A DNA stretch of 64,000 nt from Marinobacter sp. ATCH36 (GTDB lineage: Bacteria; Pseudomonadota; Gammaproteobacteria; Pseudomonadales; Oleiphilaceae): contig NZ_JAMJPL010000001.1 of NCBI RefSeq assembly GCF_023555055.1, forward strand, positions 558,001 through 622,000, in the 5' to 3' direction. Numbering within the stretch: the stretch's first letter is position 1; each line of letters begins with the position of its first letter. Under the pieces are notes generated by a model, which was not told the origin of the DNA, searched no databases, and saw nothing but the letters and a program-made list of their open reading frames with translations. Positions 1 through 6,175 of the stretch are shown here, one piece after another. Both the position numbers and the translations under genes were made by a program.

Positions 1-420
1 CACCGGTGTCGGTTGAGACAGCCCGGCAATCTGTATGGCCGGTGACCAGGACAGGCGGGTGGCCGTTCCCGGTGGTACTTCCGAGCCCAGCAGCTCAAGG
101 CTTGAGGCTTCTTCTGTGCGCTCGGTTTGGTCGGGTTCTTCAGGCTGTTCTGGGGCGTCAGGCGCGGTTGCAGTGATTTTCTCACTTTCCGCCACCGGCT
201 CGTGTGGTTCCTGTTCAGGTTTTCGTCCTGATGACTGCAGGGGTTCGGAGTGTTCAACGTCTTCAACACTTTCGTCCTTGGCGAGCTCGGCAACGAGGAC
301 TTCCTGCTTTTCAGAATGACTCGACTGCTCCGCGTTGGCAGCCGGCAGGGCTACCAGACTGCCGCAGAGTGTGGAAATCAGGCCAGCGCGAAACAGGTCT
401 GTTAGCCAGCGGTACAACAT
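1..420 (-). CDS. N-terminal part of exported protein, possibly AstE/aspartoacylase-like (partial)
   Basis: Leftward gene starting at 420 and running off the window edge, so only its first 140 codons are visible. The start follows a GAGAGGAAC ribosome-binding site. Residues 1-30 form a signal-like segment ending LPAANAE. Residues 31-110 are rich in Glu, Pro and Ser and look like a disordered linker. The last visible stretch (LLGSEVPPGTATRLSWSP) resembles the start of the catalytic domain in succinylglutamate desuccinylase/aspartoacylase-like proteins of the M14 fold. That match is from memory of the family and no zinc ligands are in view. It is divergent from the Pmp3-type gene at 642. Existence of the gene is fairly sure; the family is tentative. 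Confidence 0.55.
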   Translation of the reverse strand, partial: MLYRWLTDLFRAGLISTLCGSLVALPAANAEQSSHSEKQEVLVAELAKDESVEDVEHSEPLQSSGRKPEQEPHEPVAESEKITATAPDAPEQPEEPDQTERTEEASSLELLGSEVPPGTATRLSWSPAIQIAGLSQPTPV

Positions 421-641
421 AGTTCCTCTCAGGTTGTTGGCCAGTCGGGGCCTGGTGCCCGGAATGTGTAAGGCGGCACAAGGATAGAGGCCCCAAAGTT
501 CCATGAATACGCCTGTGACAAAGTTTTAATGCCACTTTCATGAATTCTTTGTGTATTTCCGCAAAATGGCCTATTCATTGAGGCGACAGGACGCATATTA
601 CGGTTCTGTACCCGTTATACGTCTGAAAGGGAGTTAACTGT
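421..641. other. divergent intergenic region
   Basis: About 220 bases between the leftward gene starting at 420 and the rightward Pmp3-type gene at 642. It must hold promoters for both. It is AT-richer than its neighbours in the 530-620 stretch. I see a clear ribosome-binding site (GGGAG, about 630) for the rightward gene but no convincing sigma-70 pair or operator. Confidence 0.4.
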
Positions 642-800
642 ATGGATCTTTTGCGAGTTTTGATTGCGATTTTGTTACCGCCCCTGGGTGTATTTTTACA
701 AGTGGGGATAGGCAAGCATTTCTGGATCAACATCCTGTTGACCCTTCTTGGTTATATTCCGGGTATCGTCCACGCTGTCTATATCATCGCCAAAAAGTAA
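642..800 (+). CDS. Pmp3/YqaE family small membrane protein
   Basis: A 52-residue protein of the Pmp3/UPF0057 family: two hydrophobic helices joined by a short turn. It begins MDLLRVLIAILLPPLGVFLQ, and the LPPLGVFLQVG segment followed by FWINILLTLLGYIPGIVHA is the family signature. Members sit in the membrane and in yeast affect membrane potential and salt tolerance; the bacterial role is unclear. The start has a GGGAG site nine bases upstream. Length matches the family (about 50-55). It stands alone between a divergent gene and the convergent NUDIX/MBL gene. Confidence 0.9.
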   Translation: MDLLRVLIAILLPPLGVFLQVGIGKHFWINILLTLLGYIPGIVHAVYIIAKK

Positions 801-837
801 CCCGCCCCTCCCACGGGGCATCGAAGCCCCGCCGGGC

Positions 838-2475
838 TCAGGTATGCGAAGTGGCGTGCCAGGTTTCGCCCTCCCTGGCCGCCCTGCCGTCCGCTTCCAG
901 CTTCAGCAGGTGCGCCAGTGCTGATCGTGCAGCGACACCATGGATGGCCGCGGGAACGTCATCGTACGCTTCGGCCGTCAGATCCCTGAGGCTGGCGGTG
1001 GTCAGGGTTTTCAATACCTTCGCCACCTTGTGCTCCCGGGCCAGCCTGTGGGTGATGAGATAATCGATCACCGCTTCAGGATGTCCCATCAGGAAACCGT
1101 GTGCGGGGGCGATGTAGCGAACCGGCTCGTCCAGCAGATCATAAAGGGATTCCAGATAGGCCTTCATATCCCCGTCCGGGGGATTAATAACCACCGTGGA
1201 CCCCTGCATGATGTGATCGCCGGAAAACAGCAGCTCCTGCTCCAGAAGCACGTAACACAAGTGATTGGAGGCGTGCCCGGGTGTGTGGAGTACTTTCAGG
1301 GTGCCTGCGTCAGTCTGGATCAGGTCACCGTGCGCCGGCTCGTCATCAGGCGCAAACGTCCGGTCCTGAGCAGCGCCTTCAGGCGCCGGCCAGCCATAAA
1401 CACGACAACCGGTGCTGGCTTTGAGTGCCGCCACGCCCGGGGAGTGGTCCTGATGGGTGTGGGTGACCACCACCTTGTCGATCGCCCCACCTGTCACCTC
1501 CAGAATCCGCTCAATGTGAGTTGCTTTATCCGGGCCCGGATCCAGCACGGTGAAGCGTTTGTGCCCCAGCACGTAGGTATTGGTGCCAGGGCCGGTCATC
1601 ATTCCCGGATTGGGCGCCGTCAATCGCACCACACCGGCAGCCACCTCCACCGGTTCGCCGGGAACAATCTCCGCTTGGGTTGAGCCTTCGCCTTCAGGGT
1701 CCAGCTTCGCTGCCTCGTCATAAGCCGGCGCCCCGGGCTCCAGCATCACCGGCTTGCCCTTCTTCACCGCCGGCCAAGGCTTGCTGGGATAGGGTTCAGG
1801 GGGATTAGCATGGGCGTAGCGCATCAGCGACTCGGTAGTGTCAAAATCACTCAGAATCCGCAACGTGCGAATGGTAGGCAGCCCCAACAGACGCCGCCCA
1901 CAACGATGATCTTCCAACGCCTGCGATGGGCTGATCCAGACATGGTCAATCGTCTCCACCCCGTCGTGGCTGGCAAGCTGGTCGTCAGGTGCGACGGTCA
2001 CGAAAAACCGCGTATCAAACCGCCGCGGAGGCCCTGGCGGTGTTATCCAGTGGCCGAGATAAGCCAGCCGGTCCAACGGAATCGACAATTTGTGCCGCTG
2101 GCACAGTTCCGACAGCGTCAGCTCGCCCCGGAACAGCGCATCCCGATCGTCATGAACCGGATGATCGGTGGCAACCGGTTGGTCCTGCTTGTCCAGTGCC
2201 AACAGAACGCCGGCTTCCTCAAAACATTCGCGCACTGCTGCCAGCATATAATCAGCCCCGCCCTCATCCAGACTCATGGTCTGACTGATATCGCTATCAC
2301 CCCGCCCGATGGCATGAACCCGCCCACCGATGTCCTGCTCGTCCACGGAACCACCGGGAAATACGAAGAAACCGGGCATAAATACCGCTTCCCAGGTCCG
2401 CTGCAATAGCAGCACTTGTAGACCTTCGGCAGTGTCTCTTGTCAGAACCAGCGTCGCAGCAGGGCGAATATCCAT
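838..2475 (-). CDS. NUDIX hydrolase-metallo-beta-lactamase fusion protein
   Basis: A 545-residue two-domain protein. Residues 1-235 are a NUDIX domain with the catalytic half-box RECFEEAG at 82-89. The upstream Glu of the classic box is Ala here, as in NUDT19-like relatives. From about residue 270 a metallo-beta-lactamase fold follows, with the zinc motif THTHQDH near 337-345, a later GHASNH and the SGDH segment, resembling LACTB2/glyoxalase II-like hydrolases. The NUDIX half probably splits a nucleoside diphosphate-linked compound such as a CoA derivative, and the MBL half hydrolyses an ester or thioester; substrates are unknown. It begins 47 bases left of repeat copy 1 and is divergent from the thioesterase. 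Calling both domains is secure. Confidence 0.85.
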   Translation of the reverse strand: MDIRPAATLVLTRDTAEGLQVLLLQRTWEAVFMPGFFVFPGGSVDEQDIGGRVHAIGRGDSDISQTMSLDEGGADYMLAAVRECFEEAGVLLALDKQDQPVATDHPVHDDRDALFRGELTLSELCQRHKLSIPLDRLAYLGHWITPPGPPRRFDTRFFVTVAPDDQLASHDGVETIDHVWISPSQALEDHRCGRRLLGLPTIRTLRILSDFDTTESLMRYAHANPPEPYPSKPWPAVKKGKPVMLEPGAPAYDEAAKLDPEGEGSTQAEIVPGEPVEVAAGVVRLTAPNPGMMTGPGTNTYVLGHKRFTVLDPGPDKATHIERILEVTGGAIDKVVVTHTHQDHSPGVAALKASTGCRVYGWPAPEGAAQDRTFAPDDEPAHGDLIQTDAGTLKVLHTPGHASNHLCYVLLEQELLFSGDHIMQGSTVVINPPDGDMKAYLESLYDLLDEPVRYIAPAHGFLMGHPEAVIDYLITHRLAREHKVAKVLKTLTTASLRDLTAEAYDDVPAAIHGVAARSALAHLLKLEADGRAAREGETWHATSHT

Positions 2476-2522
2476 AAAGCATCCGTTGTATTTGTATGTT
2501 CGTGCGCGTCAAAATTTGAGGC

Positions 2523-2628
2523 GGGGATTGGGATAGCTCTTTCAAAACTGTGCGGAGCCATGGATGGCGGAGCTCAAGCGCCACAGGGATGTGCTTGAGC
2601 GTGTTTTGAAAGAGCTATCCCAATCCCC
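2523..2628 (+). repeat. Arm-variable hairpin element, copy 1
   Basis: A 106-base element. The 26-base arms 2523-2548 and 2603-2628 are perfect inverted repeats. The core between them (2549-2602) is nearly the same as in copies at 12528, 15660 and 24923, while the arms are unrelated to theirs. Within the core, 2557-2568 and 2582-2593 form four-base-pair hairpins with loops TGGA and GGGA. The second reads CACAGGGATGTG, close to the CsrA/RsmA SELEX consensus. An extra stem (2572-2579 with 2593-2600) is possible. It sits between the divergent NUDIX/MBL and thioesterase genes, with its GGA strand in the direction of the thioesterase. Confidence 0.9.
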
Positions 2629-2763
2629 GGTGCCCCAAGCTAGACGCGCCTGAAATAAAAACCAAGATAACCAATATTGAACTTGATGTCCCGGGATGAA
2701 CGAAGACAGACAACCAAGTATCATTGCCCATCCTCATTACCGCTACCAAGCAGGATTCTAAAC

Positions 2764-3195
2764 TTGGCTCGAATCAAGCTCTCTTTCCCGGACGACGTAT
2801 TTTACTTTGAAACCCAGATGCCGGTTCGCATCACCGATATCAACGGTGCCAACCATCTTGGTAATGACGCCCTGATTTCCATGCTTTCCGAAGCCAGGGC
2901 CCAGTTCCTGGTGAACTATGGTGTCCAGGAGGCCGACCAAAACGGCATGGGTATAATCGTCACTGACCTGGCAACCATGTACCAGTCGGAATCCTTCTTT
3001 CCCGAGATGCTCAGGTTCGAGGTAGGCCTGATGGACTTCAACAAATACGGCGGGGACTTCGTGTTCCGGGTGACCAAGGCTGAAAGTGGCCAACCGGTGG
3101 CGCTGGCGAAATATGGTTTCGTGTTTTTCAACTACCAGCGCAAGTCCGTTGTGCCCATGCCCGAACGCTTCCGGGCACGTTTTGGTGGTCACTGA
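2764..3195 (+). CDS. acyl-CoA thioesterase, hotdog fold (YbgC/4HBT-like)
   Basis: Predicted 143-residue hotdog-fold thioesterase that would hydrolyse acyl-CoA esters in the cytoplasm. The stretch VRITDINGANHLGNDALIS is the family's helix segment, with Asp near the active position and the conserved NHLGN turn. I placed the start at a TTG (2764) preceded by AGGA. The frame stays open upstream to another TTG at 2677, but that extension has low-complexity, unlikely sequence, while 143 residues is the family size. It overlaps the 3' end of mrpG by seven bases on the opposite strand. Its leader may contain repeat copy 1. Confidence 0.75.
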   Translation: MARIKLSFPDDVFYFETQMPVRITDINGANHLGNDALISMLSEARAQFLVNYGVQEADQNGMGIIVTDLATMYQSESFFPEMLRFEVGLMDFNKYGGDFVFRVTKAESGQPVALAKYGFVFFNYQRKSVVPMPERFRARFGGH

Positions 3196-3536
3196 TCCGG
3201 CGGGCCCTGACGGGTCCGGGGGGAACAAGGCAGTTTCCGGTGCAATGCCGCCTTGGCCATCATGTGGGCACTGACCGGCGCGGTCACAAACAGGAACAGC
3301 GTAATCAGTGCCTCCTGAACCGAAAGCCCGCTCTTCAGAAAGCTGAAATACAGCAGCGAAGCGATCAGAATACAGCCCACACCCAGCGTACTGGCCTTGG
3401 TGGGACCATGCAGCCGCATGTAGACATCCTTCAGGCGGGCAAGGCCGATAGAGCCGATCAACGCCACTATGGCGCCTGCCACCAGAAAAAAAGTAATGAT
3501 CAGTTCCAGAACTAGGGGTATATCCGGGCTGTTCAT
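3189..3536 (-). CDS. mrpG: Mrp Na+/H+ antiporter subunit G
   Basis: A 115-residue membrane protein with three hydrophobic helices and the MrpG/MnhG/PhaG pattern: GSIGLARLKDVYMRLHGPTKASTLG, shown here in part, is the conserved loop. It is the last gene of the leftward mrp operon and overlaps mrpF by four bases. MrpG is one of the small subunits required for assembly of the hetero-oligomeric cation/proton antiporter. Its stop lies inside the convergent thioesterase's final codons, so the two transcripts overlap at their 3' ends. Confidence 0.93.
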   Translation of the reverse strand: MNSPDIPLVLELIITFFLVAGAIVALIGSIGLARLKDVYMRLHGPTKASTLGVGCILIASLLYFSFLKSGLSVQEALITLFLFVTAPVSAHMMAKAALHRKLPCSPRTRQGPPDQ

Positions 3537-3802
3537 TCGATTACATCCCCCCGTAACAGATATTTGGTCATGGCGACCGTACCCACAAAGCCCATCAACG
3601 CAATCAGCAGGGCCGCCTCAAACAGAATGCCCAGCGACATTTGGATATCCGCCAGCACAATCAGCGCAATGCTGTTAATCATCAGTGTGTCCAGCGCCAG
3701 AATCCTGTCGACAATATCCGGGCCGATCGCCAGCCGGTATAGATTCAGCAATATGGCAATGCAGAAAATGCCAATGACGAACGGAATAACGGTCTCAATC
3801 AT
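3533..3802 (-). CDS. mrpF: Mrp Na+/H+ antiporter subunit F
   Basis: An 89-residue, three-helix protein matching MrpF/MnhF in length and pattern (LYRLAIGPDIVDRILALDTL). It is coupled by ATG/stop overlaps of four bases to mrpE before it and mrpG after it. It is a structural subunit of the Mrp antiporter, which exchanges cytoplasmic Na+ for protons and so serves salt and pH balance. Confidence 0.93.
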   Translation of the reverse strand: MIETVIPFVIGIFCIAILLNLYRLAIGPDIVDRILALDTLMINSIALIVLADIQMSLGILFEAALLIALMGFVGTVAMTKYLLRGDVIE

Positions 3803-4293
3803 CGGAAAATCTCCTGCAATGGCCGTTCGTAACGATCCTTGATCTGCCGGATCAGTGCCTCTTCATCCGTAACGTGCAGCGAGTGGATCAGCAGTGTTCG
3901 TGCTTCGGTATCGTAATGAGCGGTTACCGTTCCCGGTGTCAGCGAAATTGTACTGGCCAGAATGGTGATAGCGAAGTCATCATCGAGCTCCAGCGGGTAA
4001 GTGAAAAAGCTGGGCGTGAGCTGGTTGGGATAGAACAGAATACGTTTTGCCACCACCAGGTTGGAGAGCACAATATCCACCATCAACACCATGAAATATT
4101 TCAGTAATGGCAGCAGGTAGTGCACTTTGGCCTGTTCCGGCCAGAACGCCCGGGTAATGAATGGAATAAACATACCCAGAGCCAGCCCCAGCAGCGTATG
4201 GGCGACCGAGAAACTGTTAACCATCAGCAGCCAGAGCAGAGCCAGAAACAGCGAGAACAGTGGTCTGGGCAGCCAGAATTCGCGGCGATTCAT
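3799..4293 (-). CDS. mrpE: Mrp Na+/H+ antiporter subunit E
   Basis: A 164-residue protein: two N-terminal membrane helices and a cytoplasmic C-terminal half with the MrpE signature (LASTISLTPGTVTAHYD). Length matches the family. It overlaps mrpD and mrpF by four bases each, giving tight translational coupling. It is thought to stabilise the Mrp complex rather than carry ions itself. Confidence 0.93.
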   Translation of the reverse strand: MNRREFWLPRPLFSLFLALLWLLMVNSFSVAHTLLGLALGMFIPFITRAFWPEQAKVHYLLPLLKYFMVLMVDIVLSNLVVAKRILFYPNQLTPSFFTYPLELDDDFAITILASTISLTPGTVTAHYDTEARTLLIHSLHVTDEEALIRQIKDRYERPLQEIFR

Positions 4294-5840
4294 TCTGTCA
4301 CCTCCTCGCCCTGGCTGACATAGTCACCCAGCACCGTATCCACATAACCGGAAGGCTGATAGATCAGTTTTGTGGCAGCGTCCAGGTAGTCCATTACCGG
4401 CTGGGCAAAAAGGGCTAGCGCGAAACTGATGGCAATCATTACGCACACGGTGGCCATGCGGGCATGATCGAGCTGCTGGGTTTTCTCAATGGCCCGGGTT
4501 CTGGCGGTGGAATGTTCTTCCGGCCGCCAGAACCAGCCTGAGCCGGCCCTGCTCAGGGCGGCAATAATCAACAGGCCAGAGATCAGAATGGCCGCCCACA
4601 GCCACAGATAGTCCGGCAGCCGGGAGGATGCTTGCAGAATCCAGGCCTTGCTGACGAACCCGCTGAAGGGGGGCAGGCTGGCAATGCTGACGGACGCAAT
4701 CAGAAATACGCTACCGAGAACCCAGCGATGGGAAAGAGGTGAGATCACAGAAAAACGGTCGTAACCATCATCACGGTAGCGGCCGATCAAATCCGCCAAC
4801 AGGAAGAAAACCGCCGTCATACAGGTGCTGTGCAGCAGGTAAAACAGGCTGGCGGCCAGCAATTGTTCGTCGTTGCGTGAAAGGGTCGCCAGCAGTATTC
4901 CGACGGACACGATCACCATGTAGGCCGTCAGTGTCCGCAGGCTGGCCGCGCCCAGCACCCCGATACCGCCAAGCGCCAGCGTGATCAACGCCGTAGGCCA
5001 GAGCCATGCCAATACCGTGTCGTTGGCGGGCGCCCCTTCATCGAGACCGAACACCATCAGAAATACCCGCACCATGGCGTAAAAACCCACCTTGGTCATG
5101 ATGGCGAACAGCGCAGCGACCGGGGCGCTGGCAGCGGAATAGGCCCGCGGTAGCCAGAACAGCAGTGGCAACAGTGCTGCCTTGATACCGAACACGACCA
5201 TCAGCAGGAGCGAGGCCGCTTTTAATAAGGGCAGATCTGTCTCAGGCGCGTTGGCAATAGAATGGGCCAGATCCGCCATATTCAGGGTGCCGGCCAGGCC
5301 ATAAAGGATGCCCAGCGCCAGCAGAAATAGTGCCGAACCCGCCAGATTGATGATTACATAATGCAACCCGGCGCGGCTGCGGGCACGTCCACCACCGTGC
5401 AGCAGCAGAGCATACGAGGCGATGAGCAACACTTCGAAGAACACAAACAGATTGAACAGATCACCGGTCAGGAAGGCACCATTGATACCCATGAGCTGAA
5501 ACTGCAGCAGGGCGTGGAAGTGCGAGCCCTCGCGATCCGATCCACGGCTGGCGTAGAGAACGCAGAACAGGCTGAGAAGGGCGGTCAGCAGCAGCATGAT
5601 GGCGCTGAGCCGGTCGAGTACCAGCACGATCCCGAATGGCGGTTGCCAGTTGCCAAGATAATAGAGGGTGTAGTCCGTGACACCCGCCTGAAGCACGGCC
5701 CACACAGCTAAGACCACGAGCAAAAGGGTTGAGCCAATACTCAGCGACCGTTGGCGGCCGATGTTGTAGCGATACATCACCAGCAGGAATGCGCCAGTCA
5801 ACAGGGGAATGACGATGGGCATGATCATCAGGTGGTTCAT
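4290..5840 (-). CDS. mrpD: Mrp Na+/H+ antiporter subunit D (NuoL/M/N-like)
   Basis: A 516-residue polytopic protein of the proton-translocating NADH-quinone oxidoreductase chain M/N superfamily. The family core is seen around residues 125-310: GDLFNLFVFFEVLLIASYAL, a conserved Lys region (FGIKAALLPLLFWLPRAYS) and SAPVAALFAIMTKVGFYA. MrpD and MrpA are the two ion-translocating subunits. The gene overlaps mrpC (upstream) and mrpE (downstream) by four bases. Confidence 0.94.
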   Translation of the reverse strand: MNHLMIMPIVIPLLTGAFLLVMYRYNIGRQRSLSIGSTLLLVVLAVWAVLQAGVTDYTLYYLGNWQPPFGIVLVLDRLSAIMLLLTALLSLFCVLYASRGSDREGSHFHALLQFQLMGINGAFLTGDLFNLFVFFEVLLIASYALLLHGGGRARSRAGLHYVIINLAGSALFLLALGILYGLAGTLNMADLAHSIANAPETDLPLLKAASLLLMVVFGIKAALLPLLFWLPRAYSAASAPVAALFAIMTKVGFYAMVRVFLMVFGLDEGAPANDTVLAWLWPTALITLALGGIGVLGAASLRTLTAYMVIVSVGILLATLSRNDEQLLAASLFYLLHSTCMTAVFFLLADLIGRYRDDGYDRFSVISPLSHRWVLGSVFLIASVSIASLPPFSGFVSKAWILQASSRLPDYLWLWAAILISGLLIIAALSRAGSGWFWRPEEHSTARTRAIEKTQQLDHARMATVCVMIAISFALALFAQPVMDYLDAATKLIYQPSGYVDTVLGDYVSQGEEVTE

Positions 5841-6175
5841 TGGCGGTCCTCGTTCGGATCTTCGCCATCCACGTGATCACTGCGCAGTTCCACCGCCGCT
5901 TTCAGGGCCAGTACTACGACAAATGCCGTCATCGAAAAGCTGATTACGATGGCGGTGAGCACCAGTGCCTGGGGGAGCGGGTCGGTATACTTCTCTACCA
6001 GCCCGATCACAGCCGGGGAGGCCGTAGTCAGGCGGCCCATGCTGAACAGGAACAGGTTCACGCCGTGAGACAGAAGCGTCAGGCCCAGCACTACAGAGAA
6101 AGTGCGGGCCCGCAACATCAGGTAAACACCGGTGCTGGTCAGAACACCCAAGGTGATGGCAACCAACAGCTCCAT
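5837..6175 (-). CDS. mrpC: Mrp Na+/H+ antiporter subunit C (NuoK-like)
   Basis: A 112-residue three-helix protein homologous to NuoK. The stretch DPLPQALVLTAIVISFSMTA is the family signature. It overlaps mrpA by one base and mrpD by four. It is a required subunit of the Mrp complex and lines the interface between the MrpA and MrpD channels. Confidence 0.94.
   Translation of the reverse strand: MELLVAITLGVLTSTGVYLMLRARTFSVVLGLTLLSHGVNLFLFSMGRLTTASPAVIGLVEKYTDPLPQALVLTAIVISFSMTAFVVVLALKAAVELRSDHVDGEDPNEDRQ

Noticed and set aside
801..837. GGGGC...GCCCC hairpin between the Pmp3-type and NUDIX/MBL genes
   Set aside because: Five-base stem without a T run; too weak to call a terminator.
940..1683. 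247-codon plus-strand frame opposite the NUDIX/MBL gene
   Set aside because: Both real domains are read on the minus strand; no ribosome-binding site here.
2523..2628. Repeat elements as Rho-independent terminators only
   Set aside because: Copy 1 lies between divergent starts and copy 4 inside a leader, no T runs follow, and arms of 24-29 bp exceed usual terminator stems. A terminator role remains possible for copy 3.
2523..2628. Repeat elements as MITEs with terminal inverted repeats
   Set aside because: MITEs keep their ends and show target duplications; here the ends differ in every copy and no short direct repeats were found at the borders.
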